DNA of 64,000 bases from Odiellus spinosus (lineage: Eukaryota > Arthropoda > Arachnida > Opiliones > Phalangiidae). Under the pieces are notes generated by a model. That model saw nothing but the letters and a program-made list of their open reading frames with translations, was not told the origin of the DNA and made no database searches. Shown piece after piece: positions 12,714 to 26,285 of the stretch (its first letter is position 1; each line of letters starts with the position of its first letter). The stretch is taken from assembly GCA_963920705.1 (NCBI GenBank), contig CAWUCO010000291.1, positions 1,736,001 to 1,800,000 on the forward strand, written 5' to 3'. The translations under genes and the position numbers were made by a program.

Positions 12714-14250
12714 GGCCTTAAATCTTTGGGGTTCAATCTTTGGCGTTCAATCTTTAGTGTTCATAATTTGGCGTTCAATCTTTGGCGTTCATAATTTGGC
12801 GTTCACACTTTGGCGTTCAATATTTGGCGTTCAATATTTGGCGTTCAAATTATGGCGTTCAATCTTTATCGTTCAATATTTGGCGTTCAACCTTTGGCGT
12901 TCAATCTTTGGCGTTCAATATTTGGCGTTCAATCTTTGGCGTTCAATATTTAAAGTTCAATCTTTGACGTTCAATCTTTGGCGTTCAACATTTGGCGTTC
13001 AATATTTGGCGTTCAATCTTTGGCGTTCAATCTTTGGCGTTCACACTTTGTCGTTCAATCTTTGGTGTTCAATATTTGACGTTCAATATTTGGCGTTCAA
13101 TCTTTGTCGTTCAATCTTTTTCGTTCAGTCTTTGGCGTTCAATCTTTGGCGTTCAAACTTTGGCGTTCAATATTTGGCGTTCAATATTTGGCGTTCAATA
13201 TTTGGCGTTCAATATTTGCCCTTCAATCTTTGGCGTTCAATCTTTGGCGTTCAATCTCTGGCGTTCAATCTTTGGCGTTCAATCTTAAGCGTTCAATATT
13301 TGGCGTTCAATTTTGGCGTTCAATTTTGGCGTTCAATCTTTGGCGTTTAATTCTTGGCGTTCAATCTTTGGAGCTCAATCTTTGACGTTCAATCTTTGAC
13401 GTTCAATCTTTGGCGTTCAACTTTTGGCGTTCGATATTTTACGTTCAATCTTCTGCGTTCAATCTTTGGCGTTCATACTTTGTCGTTCAATCTTTGGTGT
13501 TCAATATTTGACGTTCAATATTTGGCGTTCAATCTTTGTCGTTCAATCTTTGGCGTTCAGTCTTTGGCGTTCAATCTTTGGCGTTCAAACTTTGGCGTTC
13601 AATATTTGGCGTTCAATCGTTGGCGTTCAATATTTGGCGTTATATATTTGGCGTTCAATATTTGGCGTTCAATATTTGCCCTTCAATCTTTGGCGTTCAA
13701 TATTTGGCGTTCAATCTTTGGCGTTCAATCTTTGGCGTTCACACTTTGTCGTTCAATCTTTGGTGTTCAATATTTGACGTTCAATATTTGGCGTTCAATC
13801 TTTGGCGTTCAGTCTTTGGCGTTCAATCTTTGGCGTTCAATATTTGGCGTTCAATCTTTGGCGTTCAATCTTTGGCGTTCAATCTTTGGCGTTCACACTT
13901 TGTCGTTCAATCTTTGGTGTTCAATATTTGACGTTCAATATTTGGCGTTCAATCTTTGGCGTTCAGTCTTTGGCGTTCAATCTTTGGCGTTCAATCTTTG
14001 GCGTTCATTCTTTGGCGTTCACACTTTGTCGTTCAATCTTTGGTGTTCAATATTTGACTTTCAATATTTGGCGTTCAATCTTTGGCGTTCAGTCTTTGGC
14101 GTTCAATCTTTGGCGTTCAATATTTGGCGTTCAATCTTTGGCGTTCAATATTTGAAGTTCAATCTTTGGTGTTCAATCTTTGGCGTTCAATATTTGGCGT
14201 TCAATCTATGGCGTTCAATCTTTGGCGTTCAATCTTTTGCGTTCAATATT
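12714..14250 (+). repeat. GAGCTC-marked cassette related to repeat alpha
   Basis: It opens with GGCCTTAAATCTTTGGGG at 12714, as in the alpha copies, and carries GGAGCTC at 13370. It then holds several short tandem copies of a CACACTTTGTCG / GGTGTTC / TTTGACG / CAGTC block between about 13040 and 14100. Two adjacent 13-mers (CAATTTTGGCG) lie near 13309-13326. A relative starts at 33311. Confidence 0.8.
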
Positions 14251-16403
14251 TGAAGTTCAATCTTTGGCGTCCAATCTTTGGCGTTCAAACTTTGGCGTTC
14301 AATCTTTGGTGTTCAATCTTTGGCGTTCAATATTTGGCGTTCAATCTTTGGCGTTCAATCTTTGGCGTTCAATCTTTGGCGTTCAATCTTTAATGTTCAA
14401 TCTATGGCGTTCAATCTTTGGCGTTCATACATTGGCGTTCACAGTTTGGCGTTCAATATTTGGCGTTCAATCTTTGGCGTTCAATCTTTGGCGTTCAATC
14501 TTTGGCGTTCAAACTTTGGCGTTCAATATTTGGCGTTCAATTTTTGGCGTTCAATATTTGGTGTTCAATATTTGGCGTTCAATATTTGGCGTTCAATATT
14601 TTGCGTTCAATATTTGGCGTTCAATATTTTTCGGTCAATATTTGGCTTTCAATATTTGGCGTTCAATCTTTGGCGTTCAATATTTAGCGTTCAATCTTTG
14701 GCGTTCAATATTTGGCGTTCAATCTTTGGCGTTCAATCTTTGGCGTTCAATATTTAGCGTTCAAATTATGGCGTTCAATTTTTGGCGTTCAATCTTTGGC
14801 GAACAATATTTGGCGTTCAATCTTTGGCGTTCAATCTTTGGCGTTCAATCTTTGGCGTTCAATCTTTGGCGTTCAATCTTTGGCGTTCAATATTTGGCGT
14901 TCAATCTTTGGCGTTCAATATTTGAAGTTCAATCTTTGGCGTTCAATCTTTGGCGTTTAATTCTCGGCTTTAAATCTTTGGCGTTCAATCTTTGGCGTTC
15001 AATCTTTGGCGTTCAATATTTGGCGTTCAATCTTTGGCATTCAATCCTAGGCGTTCAATCTTTGGCGTTCAATCTTTGGCGTTCAATCTTTGGCGTTCAA
15101 TCTTTGGCTTTCACACTTTTGCGTACAATCTTTGGCGTTAAATATTTGACGTTCAATATTTGGCGTTCAATATTTGGCGTTCAATCTTTGGCGTTCAATC
15201 TTTGGCGTTCATACTTTTGCGTTCAATCTATGGCGTTCAATCTTTGGCGTTCAATTTTTGGCGTTCATACTTTGGCGTTCACACTTTGGCGTTCAATATT
15301 TGGCGTTCAATCTTTGGCGAACAATATTTGGCGTTCAATCTTTGGCGTTCAATCTTTGGCGTTCAATCTTTGGCGTTCAATCTTTGGCGTTCAATCTTTG
15401 GCGTTCAATATTTGGCGTTCAATCTTTGGCGTTCAATATTTGAAGTTCAATCTTTGGCGTTCAGTCTTTGGCGTTTAATTCTTGGCTTTCAATCTTTGGC
15501 GTTTAATCTTTGGCGTTCAATCTTTGGCGTTCAATATTTGGCGTTCAATCTTTGGCATTCAATCCTAGGCGTTCAATCTTTGGCCTTCAATCTTTGGCGT
15601 TCAATCTTTGGCGTTCAATCTTTGGCGTTCAATCTTTGGCGTTCACACTTTTGCGTACAATCTTTGGCGTTAAATATTTGACGTTCAATATTTGGCGTTC
15701 AATATTTGGCGTTCAATCTTTGGCGTTCAATCTTTGGCGTTCAATCTTTGGCGTTCAAAATATGGCGTTCAATCTTTGGCGTTCAATCTTTGGCGTTCAA
15801 ACTTTGGCGTTCAATCTTTGGCGCTCAATCTTTGGCATTCAATCTTTGGCGTTCAATCTTTGGCGTTCATACTTTGGCGTTCACACTTTGGCGTTCAATC
15901 TTTGGCGTTCAATCTTTGGCGTTCAATCTTTGGCGTTCAATATTTGGCGTTCAATCTATGGCGTTCAATCTTTGGCGTTATATCTTTTGCGTTCAATATT
16001 TGAAGTTCAATCTTTGGCTTTCAATCTTTGGCGTTTAATTCATGGCTTTCAATCTTTTTCGTTCAATCTTTGGCGTTCAATCTTTGGCGTTATATCTTTT
16101 GCGTTCAATATTTGAAGTTCAATCTTTGGCGTCCAATCTTTGGCGTTCAATCTTTGGCGTTCAATCTTTGGCGTTCAATCTTTGGCGTTCAATATTTGGC
16201 GTACAATCTTTGGCGTTCAATCTTTGGCGTTCAATCTTTGGCGTTCATACTTTGGCGTTCACACTTTGGCGTTCAATCTTTGGCGTTCAATCTTTGGCGT
16301 TCAATCTTTGGCGTTCAATATTTGGCGTTCAATCTATGGCGTTCAATCTTTGGCGTTATATCTTTTGCGTTCAATATTTGGAGTTCAATCTTTGGCGTCC
16401 AAT
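14251..16403 (+). repeat. Transition block with the first CCTAGG units
   Basis: The first two GGCATTCAATCCTAGG landmarks of the window are here (CCTAGG at 15046 and 15564, 37 units apart). Also new are GCGTTATATC, GCGTCCAATC and GGTGATCAATC units, which become standard in the larger repeats to the right. Nothing but satellite is present. Confidence 0.8.
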
Positions 16404-19400
16404 CTTTGGCGTTCAAACTTTAGCGTTCAATCTTTGGTGATCAATCTTTGGCGTTCAATATTTTGCGTTCAATCTATGGCGTTCAATCTTTGGCGTTCAA
16501 TCTTTGGCGTTCAATCTTTGGCGTTCATACTTTGGCGTTCACACTTTGGCGTTCAATCTTTGGCGTTCAGTCTTTGGCGTTCAATCTTTGGCGTTCAATC
16601 TTTGGCGTTCAATATTTGGCGTTCAATCTATGGCGTTCAATCTTTGGCGTTATATCTTTTGCGTTCAATATTTGAAGTTCAATCTTTGGCGTCCAATCTT
16701 TGGCGTTCAAACTTTGGCGTTCAATCTTTGGTGATCAATCTTTGGCGTTCAATATTTGGCGTTCAATCTATGGCGTTCAATATTTGAAGTTCAATCTTTG
16801 GCGTTCAATCTTTGGCGAACAATATTTGGCGTTCAATATTTGGCGTTCAATTTTTGGCGTTCAATCTTTGGCGTTCAATATTTGGCGTTCAATCTTTGGC
16901 GTTAAATCTTTGGCGTTCAATATTTGGCGTTCAATATTTGTCGTTCAATCTTTGGCTTTCAATGTTTGGCGTTCAATATTTGACGTTCAATATTTGGCGT
17001 TCATTATTTGACGTTCAATATTTGGCGGTCAATTTTGGCGTTCAATCTTTGGCGTTCGGTCTTTGGCGTTCAATCTTTGGCGTTCAATCTTTGGTGTTCA
17101 ATCTTTGGCGTTCAATCTTTCGACTTCAATCTTCGTTGTTCAATCATTGGCGTTCAATCTTTGGCGTTCAATATTTGGCGTTCAATCTTTGGCGTTAAAT
17201 CTTTGGCGTTCAATCTTTGACGTTCAATATTTGGCGTTCAATCTTTGGCGTTCAATCTTTGGCGTTCAATCTTTATTGTTCAATCTATGGCGTTCAATCT
17301 TTGGCGTTCAATCTTTGGCGTTCACACTTTGGCATTCAATCTTTGGTGTTCAATATTTGACGTTCAATATTCGCGGTCAATCTTTGGCGTTCAATCTTTG
17401 GCGTTCAGTCTTTGGCGTTTAATCTTTGGCGTTCAAACTTTGGCGTTCAATATTTGGCGTTCAATCGTTGGCGTTCAATATTTGGCGTTCAATATTTGGA
17501 GTTCAATATTTGGCGTTCAATATTTGGCCTTCAATCTTTGGGGTTCAATCTTTGGCGTTCAATCTTTGGCGTTCAATCGTTGGCGTTCACACTTTGGCGT
17601 TCAATCTTTGGCGTTCAATATTTGACGTTCAATATTTGGCGTTCAATCTTTGGCTTTCAATCTTTGGCGTTCAATCTTTGGCGTTCAATCTTTGGCGTTC
17701 ACACTTTTGCGTTCATTCTTTGGCGTTCAATATTTGACGTTCAATATTTGGCCTTCAATATTTGGCGTTCAATCGTTGGCGTTCAATCTTTGGCGTTCAA
17801 TCTTTGGCGTTCAATCTTTGGCGTTCAATCTTTGGCGTTCAATCTTTGGCGTTCAATCTTTGGCGTACAATATTTGGCGTTCAATTTTTAGCGTTCAAAT
17901 TATGGCGTTCAATCTTTGGCGTTCAATATTTGACGTTCAATATTTGGCGTTCAATCTTTGGCTTTCAATCTTGGCGTTCAATCTTTGGCGTTCAATCTTT
18001 GGCGTTCACACTTTTGCGTTCAATCTTTGGCGTTCAATATTTGGCGTTCAATATTTGGCGTTCAATATTTAAACTTCAATCTTTGGCGTTCAATCTTTGG
18101 CGTTCAATCTTTGGCGTTCAATCTTTGGCGTTCAATCTATGGCGTTCAATCTTTGGCGTTCAATCTTTGGCGTTCAGTTTTTGGCGTTCATACTTTGGCG
18201 TTCACACTTTGGCGTTCAATATTTGGCGTTCAATCTTTGGCGTTCAAACTTTGGCGTTCAATATTTGGCGTTAAATTTTTGGCGTTCAATATTTGGCGTT
18301 CAATATTTGGCGTTCAATATTTGGCTTTCAATACTTGGCGTTCAATCTTTGGCCTTCAATCTTTGGCGTTCAATCTTTGGCGTTCAATATTTGTTGTTCA
18401 ATATTCGGCGTTCAATATTTGGCGTTCAATCTTTGGCGTTCAATCGTTCGCGTTCACACTTTGGCGTTCAAACTTTGGCGTTCAATCGTTCGCGTTCACA
18501 CTTTGGCGTTCAATCTTTGGCGTTCAATATTTGACGTTCAATATTTGGCGTTCAATCTTTGGCTTTCAATCTTTGGCGTTCAATCTTTGGCGTTCAATCT
18601 TTGGCGTTCACACTTTTGCGTTCATTCTTTGGCGTTCAATATTTGACGTTCAATATTTGGCCTTCAATATTTGGCGTTCAATCGTTGGCGTTCAATCTTT
18701 GGCGTTCAATCTTTGGCGTTCAATCTTTGGCGTTCAATCTTTGGCCTTCAATATTTGGCGTTCAATCTTTGGCGTTCAATCTTTGGCGTTCAATCTTTGG
18801 CGTTCAATCTTTTGCGTTCAATATTTGAAGTTCAATCTTTGGCGTCCAATCTTTGGCGTTCAAACTTTGGCGTTCAATCTTTGGTGTTCAATCTTTGGCG
18901 TTCAATATTTGGCGTTCAATCTTTGGCGTTCAATCTTTGGCGTTCAATCTTTGACGTTCAATCTTTAATGTTCAATCTATGGCGTTCAATCTTTGGCGTT
19001 CATACATTGGCGTTCACAGTTTGGCGTTCAATATTTGGCGTTCATTCTTTGGCGTTCAATCTTTGGCGTTCAATCTTTGGCGTTCAATCTTTGGCGTTCA
19101 AACTTTGGCGTTCAATATTTGGCGTTCAATTTTTGGCGTTCAATATTTGGTGTTCAATATTTGGCGTTCAATATTTGGCGTTCAATATTTGGCGTTCAAT
19201 ATTTGGCGTTCAATATTTGGCGTTCAATATTTGGCGTTCAATATTTGGCTTTCAATATTTGGCGTTCAATCTTTGGCGTTCAATATTTAGCGTTCAATCT
19301 TTGGCGTTCAATATTTGGCGTTCAATCTTTGGCGTTCAATCTTTGGCGTTCAATATTTAGCGTTCAAATTATGGCGTTCAATTTTTGGCGTTCAATCTTT

Positions 19401-19802
19401 GGCGAACAATATTTAGCGTTCAATCTTTGGCGTTCAATCTTTGGCGTTCAATCTTTGGCGTTCAATCTTTGGCGTTCAATCTTTGGCGTTCAATATTTGG
19501 CGTTCAATCTTTGGCGTTCAATATTTGAAGTTCAATCTTTGGCGTTCAATCTTTGGCGTTTAATTCTTGGCTTTAAATCTTTGGCGTTCAATCTTTGGCG
19601 TTCAATCTTTGGCGTTCAATATTTGGCGTTCAATCTTTGGCATTCAATCCTAGGTGTTCAATCTTTGGCGTTCAATCTTTGGCGTTCAATCTTTGGCGTT
19701 CAATCTTTGGCGTTCACACTTTTGCGTACAATCTTTGGCGTTAAATATTTGACGTTCAATATTTGGCGTTCAATTTTTGGCGTTCAATCTTTGGCGTTCC
19801 AT
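16404..19802 (+). repeat. Higher-order repeat U, copy 1 (3,399 bp)
   Basis: Landmarks throughout this segment recur exactly 3,399 bases downstream. 3,399 is 243 units minus 3, and three 13-mers lie inside: GGCGGTCAATTTTGG at about 17025, the CGCGG unit at 17372, and CAATCTTGGCG at about 17968. Its last 300 bases (about 19500-19802) are absent from copy 2 but present in the third copy. Confidence 0.93.
18283..18338 (+). repeat. A-type run, 4 units (repeat U copy 1)
   Basis: It has the same opening and closing marks as the run at 11261 but only four units. The run in U copy 2 (21682-21737) is identical in length, as expected for a recent copy. Confidence 0.9.
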
Positions 19803-22800
19803 CTTTGGCGTTCAAACTTTAGCGTTCAATCTTTGGTGATCAATCTTTGGCGTTCAATATTTTGCGTTCAATCTATGGCGTTCAATCTTTGGCGTTCAAT
19901 CTTTGGCGTTCAATCTTTGGCGTTCATACTTTGGCGTTCACACTTTGGCGTTCAATCTTTGGCGTTCAGTCTTTGGCGTTCAATCTTTGGCGTTCAATCT
20001 TTGGCGTTCAATATTTGGCGTTCAATCTATGGCGTTCAATCTTTGGCGTTATATCTTTTGCGTTCAATATTTGAAGTTCAATCTTTGGCGTCCAATCTTT
20101 GGCGTTCAAACTTTGGCGTTCAATCTTTGGTGATCAATCTTTGGCGTTCAATATTTGGCGTTCAATCTATGGCGTTCAATATTTGAAGTTCAATCTTTGG
20201 CGTTCAATCTTTGGCGAACAATATTTGGCGTTCAATATTTGGCGTTCAATTTTTGGCGTTCAATCTTTGGCGTTCAATATTTGGCGTTCAATCTTTGGCG
20301 TTAAATCTTTGGCGTTCAATATTTGGCGTTCAATATTTGTCGTTCAATCTTTGGCTTTCAATGTTTGGCGTTCAATATTTGACGTTCAATATTTGGCGTT
20401 CATTATTTGACGTTCAATATTTGGCGGTCAATTTTGGCGTTCAATCTTTGGCGTTCGATCTTTGGCGTTCAATCTTTGGCGTTCAATCTTTGGTGTTCAA
20501 TCTTTGGCGTTCAATCTTTCGACTTCAATCTTCGTTGTTCAATCATTGGCGTTCAATCTTTGGCGTTCAATATTTGGCGTTCAATCTTTGGCGTTAAATC
20601 TTTGGCGTTCAATCTTTGACGTTCAATATTTGGCGTTCAATCTTTGGCGTTCAATCTTTGGCGTTCAATCTTTATTGTTCAATCTATGGCGTTCAATCTT
20701 TGGCGTTCAATCTTTGGCGTTCACACTTTGGCATTCAATCTTTGGTGTTCAATATTTGACGTTCAATATTCGCGGTCAATCTTTGGCGTTCAATCTTTGG
20801 CGTTCAGTCTTTGGCGTTTAATCTTTGGCGTTCAAACTTTGGCGTTCAATATTTGGCGTTCAATCGTTGGCGTTCAATATTTGGCGTTCAATATTTGGAG
20901 TTCAATATTTGGCGTTCAATATTTGGCCTTCAATCTTTGGGGTTCAATCTTTGGCGTTCAATCTTTGGCGTTCAATCGTTGGCGTTCACACTTTGGCGTT
21001 CAATCTTTGGCGTTCAATATTTGACGTTCAATATTTGGCGTTCAATCTTTGGCTTTCAATCTTTGGCGTTCAATCTTTGGCGTTCAATCTTTGGCGTTCA
21101 CACTTTTGCGTTCATTCTTTGGCGTTCAATATTTGACGTTCAATATTTGGCCTTCAATATTTGGCGTTCAATCGTTGGCGTTCAATCTTTGGCGTTCAAT
21201 CTTTGGCGTTCAATCTTTGGCGTTCAATCTTTGGCGTTCAATCTTTGGCGTTCAATCTTTGGCGTACAATATTTGGCGTTCAATTTTTAGCGTTCAAATT
21301 ATGGCGTTCAATCTTTGGCGTTCAATATTTGACGTTCAATATTTGGCGTTCAATCTTTGGCTTTCAATCTTGGCGTTCAATCTTTGGCGTTCAATCTTTG
21401 GCGTTCACACTTTTGCGTTCAATCTTTGGCGTTCAATATTTGGCGTTCAATATTTGGCGTTCAATATTTAAACTTCAATCTTTGGCGTTCAATCTTTGGC
21501 GTTCAATCTTTGGCGTTCAATCTTTGGCGTTCAATCTATGGCGTTCAATCTTTGGCGTTCAATCTTTGGCGTTCAGTTTTTGGCGTTCATACTTTGGCGT
21601 TCACACTTTGGCGTTCAATATTTGGCGTTCAATCTTTGGCGTTCAAACTTTGGCGTTCAATATTTGGCGTTAAATTTTTGGCGTTCAATATTTGGCGTTC
21701 AATATTTGGCGTTCAATATTTGGCTTTCAATACTTGGCGTTCAATCTTTGGCCTTCAATCTTTGGCGTTCAATCTTTGGCGTTCAATATTTGTTGTTCAA
21801 TATTCGGCGTTCAATATTTGGCGTTCAATCTTTGGCGTTCAATCGTTCGCGTTCACACTTTGGCGTTCAAACTTTGGCGTTCAATCGTTCGCGTTCACAC
21901 TTTGGCGTTCAATCTTTGGCGTTCAATATTTGACGTTCAATATTTGGCGTTCAATCTTTGGCTTTCAATCTTTGGCGTTCAATCTTTGGCGTTCAATCTT
22001 TGGCGTTCACACTTTTGCGTTCATTCTTTGGCGTTCAATATTTGACGTTCAATATTTGGCCTTCAATATTTGGCGTTCAATCGTTGGCGTTCAATCTTTG
22101 GCGTTCAATCTTTGGCGTTCAATCTTTGGCGTTCAATCTTTGGCCTTCAATATTTGGCGTTCAATCTTTGGCGTTCAATCTTTGGCGTTCAATCTTTGGC
22201 GTTCAATCTTTTGCGTTCAATATTTGAAGTTCATTCTTTGGCGTCCAATCTTTGGCGTTCAAACTTTGGCGTTCAATCTTTGGTGTTCAATCTTTGGCGT
22301 TCAATATTTGGCGTTCAATCTTTGGCGTTCAATCTTTGGCGTTCAATCTTTGACGTTCAATCTTTAATGTTCAATCTATGGCGTTCAATCTTTGGCGTTC
22401 ATACATTGGCGTTCACAGTTTGGCGTTCAATATTTGGCGTTCATTCTTTGGCGTTCAATCTTTGGCGTTCAATCTTTGGCGTTCAATCTTTGGCGTTCAA
22501 ACTTTGGCGTTCAATATTTGGCGTTCAATTTTTGGCGTTCAATATTTGGTGTTCAATATTTGGCGTTCAATATTTGGCGTTCAATATTTGGCGTTCAATA
22601 TTTGGCGTTCAATATTTGGCGTTCAATATTTGGCGTTCAATATTTGGCTTTCAATATTTGGCGTTCAATCTTTGGCGTTCAATATTTAGCGTTCAATCTT
22701 TGGCGTTCAATATTTGGCGTTCAATCTTTGGCGTTCAATCTTTGGCGTTCAATATTTAGCGTTCAAATTATGGCGTTCAATTTTTGGCGTTCAATCTTTG

Positions 22801-22895
22801 GCGAACAATATTTAGCGTTCAATCTTTGGCGTTCAATCTTTGGCGTTCAATCTTTGGCGTTCAATCTTTGGCGTTCAATCTTTGGCGTTCAATAT
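19803..22895 (+). repeat. Higher-order repeat U, copy 2
   Basis: Over about 3.1 kb I found two differences from copy 1: A at 20458 where copy 1 has G at 17059, and T at 22234 where copy 1 has A at 18835. That is roughly 99.9 percent identity. The match ends at about 22900, where the sequence jumps back to a point equivalent to 18293 in copy 1. Confidence 0.92.
21682..21737 (+). repeat. A-type run, 4 units (repeat U copy 2)
   Basis: Partner of 18283-18338 at the 3,399-base offset. Confidence 0.9.
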
Positions 22896-24405
22896 TTGGC
22901 GTTCAATATTTGGCGTTCAATATTTGGCTTTCAATACTTGGCGTTCAATCTTTGGCCTTCAATCTTTGGCGTTCAATCTTTGGCGTTCAATATTTGTTGT
23001 TCAATATTCGGCGTTCAATATTTGGCGTTCAATCTTTGGCGTTCAATCGTTCGCGTTCACACTTTGGCGTTCAAACTTTGGCGTTCAATCGTTCGCGTTC
23101 ACACTTTGGCGTTCAATCTTTGGCGTTCAATATTTGACGTTCAATATTTGGCGTTCAATCTTTGGCTTTCAATCTTTGGCGTTCAATCTTTGGCGTTCAA
23201 TCTTTGGCGTTCACACTTTTGCGTTCATTCTTTGGCGTTCAATATTTGACGTTCAATATTTGGCCTTCAATATTTGGCGTTCAATCGTTGGCGTTCAATC
23301 TTTGGCGTTCAATCTTTGGCGTTCAATCTTTGGCGTTCAATCTTTGGCCTTCAATATTTGGCGTTCAATCTTTGGCGTTCAATCTTTGGCGTTCAATCTT
23401 TGGCGTTCAATCTTTTGCGTTCAATATTTGAAGTTCAATCTTTGGCGTCCAATCTTTGGCGTTCAAACTTTGGCGTTCAATCTTTGGTGTTCAATCTTTG
23501 GCGTTCAATATTTGGCGTTCAATCTTTGGCGTTCAATCTTTGGCGTTCAATCTTTGACGTTCAATCTTTAATGTTCAATCTATGGCGTTCAATCTTTGGC
23601 GTTCATACATTGGCGTTCACAGTTTGGCGTTCAATATTTGGCGTTCATTCTTTGGCGTTCAATCTTTGGCGTTCAATCTTTGGCGTTCAATCTTTGGCGT
23701 TCAAACTTTGGCGTTCAATATTTGGCGTTCAATTTTTGGCGTTCAATATTTGGTGTTCAATATTTGGCGTTCAATATTTGGCGTTCAATATTTGGCGTTC
23801 AATATTTGGCGTTCAATATTTGGCGTTCAATATTTGGCGTTCAATATTTGGCTTTCAATATTTGGCGTTCAATCTTTGGCGTTCAATATTTAGCGTTCAA
23901 TCTTTGGCGTTCAATATTTGGCGTTCAATCTTTGGCGTTCAATCTTTGGCGTTCAATATTTAGCGTTCAAATTATGGCGTTCAATTTTTGGCGTTCAATC
24001 TTTGGCGAACAATATTTAGCGTTCAATCTTTGGCGTTCAATCTTTGGCGTTCAATCTTTGGCGTTCAATCTTTGGCGTTCAATCTTTGGCGTTCAATATT
24101 TGGCGTTCAATCTTTGGCGTTCAATATTTGAAGTTCAATCTTTGGCGTTCAATCTTTGGCGTTTAATTCTTGGCTTTAAATCTTTGGCGTTCAATCTTTG
24201 GCGTTCAATCTTTGGCGTTCAATATTTGGCGTTCAATCTTTGGCATTCAATCCTAGGTGTTCAATCTTTGGCGTTCAATCTTTGGCGTTCAATCTTTGGC
24301 GTTCAATCTTTGGCGTTCACACTTTTGCGTACAATCTTTGGCGTTAAATATTTGACGTTCAATATTTGGCGTTCAATTTTTGGCGTTCAATCTTTGGCGT
24401 TCCAT
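22896..24405 (+). repeat. Higher-order repeat U, copy 3 (partial)
   Basis: It matches the tail of copy 1 (18293-19802) at an offset of 4,603 bases and copy 2 (21692-22900) at 1,204 bases, exactly 86 units. It carries the copy 1 base at the site changed at 22234. It also keeps the terminal 300 bases that copy 2 lacks, including CCTAGG at 24252. Confidence 0.9.
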
Positions 24406-24969
24406 CTTTGGCGTTCATACTTTTGCGTTCAATCTATGGCGTTCAATCTTTGGCGTTCAATTTTTGGCGTTCATACTTTGGCGTTCACACTTTGGCGTTC
24501 AATATTTGGCGTTCAATCTTTGGCGTTCAATCTTTGGCGAACAATATTTGGCGTTCAATCTTTGGCGTTCAATCTTTGGCGTTCAATCTTTGGCGTTCAA
24601 TCTTTGGCGTTCAATCTTTGGCGTTCAATATTTGGCGTTCAATCTTTGGCGTTCAATATTTGAAGTTCAATCTTTGGCGTTCAGTCTTTGGCGTTTAATT
24701 CTTGGCTTTCAATCTTTGGCGTTTAATCTTTGGCGTTCAATCTTTGGCGTTCAATATTTGTCGTTCAATCTTTGGCATTCAATCCTAGGCGTTCAATCTT
24801 TGGCGTTCAATCTTTGGCGTTCAATCTTTGGCGTTCAATCTTTGGCGTTCACACTTTTGCGTACAATCTTTGGCGTTAAATATTTGACGTTCAATATTTG
24901 GCGTTCAATATTTGGCGTTCAATCTTTGGCGTTCAATCTTTGGCGTTCAATCTTTGGCGTTCAAACTTT
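24406..24969 (+). repeat. CCTAGG-family satellite leading into the GGCGTGC repeats
   Basis: Satellite only. It contains CATACTTTTGCG, GCGAACAAT and CCTAGG (24784) units in the order later repeated 1,316 bases downstream. Confidence 0.8.
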
Positions 24970-26285
24970 GGCGTGCAATCTATGGCGTTCTATCTATGGC
25001 GTTCAAAATATGGCGTTCAATCTTTGGCGAACAATATTTGGCGTTCAATCTTTGGCGTTCAATTTTTGGCGTTCAATATTTGGCGTTCAATATTTGGTGT
25101 TCAATATTTGGCGTTCAATATTTGGCGTTCAATATTTGGCGTTCAATATTTGGCGTTCAATATTTGGCGTTCAATATTTGGCGTTCAATATTTGGCTTTC
25201 AATATTTGGCGTTCAATCTTTGGCGTTCAATATTTAGCGTTCAATCTTTGGCGTTCAATATTTGGCGTTCAATCTTTGGCGTTCAATCTTTGGCGTTCAA
25301 TATTTAGCGTTCAAATTATGGCGTTCAATTTTTGGCGTTCAATCTTTGGCGAACAATATTTAGCGTTCAATCTTTGGCGTTCAATCTTTGGCGTTCAATC
25401 TTTGGCGTTCAATATTTGGCGTTCAATCTTTGGCGTTCAATATTTGAAGTTCAATCTTTGGCGTTCAATCTTTGGCGTTTAATTCTTGGCTTTAAATCTT
25501 TGGCGTTCAATCTTTGGCGTTCAATCTTTGGCGTTCAATATTTGGCGTTCAATCTTTGGCATTCAATCCTAGGTGTTCAATCTTTGGCGTTCAATCTTTG
25601 GCGTTCAATCTTTGGCGTTCAATCTTTGGCGTTCACACTTTTGCGTACAATCTTTGGCGTTAAATATTTGACGTTCAATATTTGGCGTTCAATTTTTGGC
25701 GTTCAATCTTTGGCGTTCCATCTTTGGCGTTCATACTTTTGCGTTCAATCTATGGCGTTCAATCTTTGGCGTTCAATTTTTGGCGTTCATACTTTGGCGT
25801 TCACACTTTGGCGTTCAATATTTGGCGTTCAATCTTTGGCGTTCAATCTTTGGCGAACAATATTTGGCGTTCAATCTTTGGCGTTCAATCTTTGGCGTTC
25901 AATCTTTGGCGTTCAATCTTTGGCGTTCAATCTTTGGCGTTCAATATTTGGCGTTCAATCTTTGGCGTTCAATATTTGAAGTTCAATCTTTGGCGTTCAG
26001 TCTTTGGCGTTTAATTCTTGGCTTTCAATCTTTGGCGTTTAATCTTTGGCGTTCAATCTTTGGCGTTCAATATTTGTCGTTCAGTCTTTGGCATTCAATC
26101 CTAGGCGTTCAATCTTTGGCGTTCAATCTTTGGCGTTCAATCTTTGGCGTTCAATCTTTGGCGTTCACACTTTTGCGTACAATCTTTGGCGTTAAATATT
26201 TGACGTTCAATATTTGGCGTTCAATATTTGGCGTTCAATCTTTGGCGTTCAATCTTTGGCGTTCAATCTTTGGCGTTCAAACTTT
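24970..26285 (+). repeat. GGCGTGC-marked repeat, copy 1 (1,316 bp)
   Basis: It is bounded by GGCGTGCAATCTATGG landmarks at 24970 and 26286, exactly 94 units apart. CCTAGG units at 25568 and 26100 are each 1,316 bases after earlier ones at 24252 and 24784. It includes an A-type run at about 25090-25200. Confidence 0.88.
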
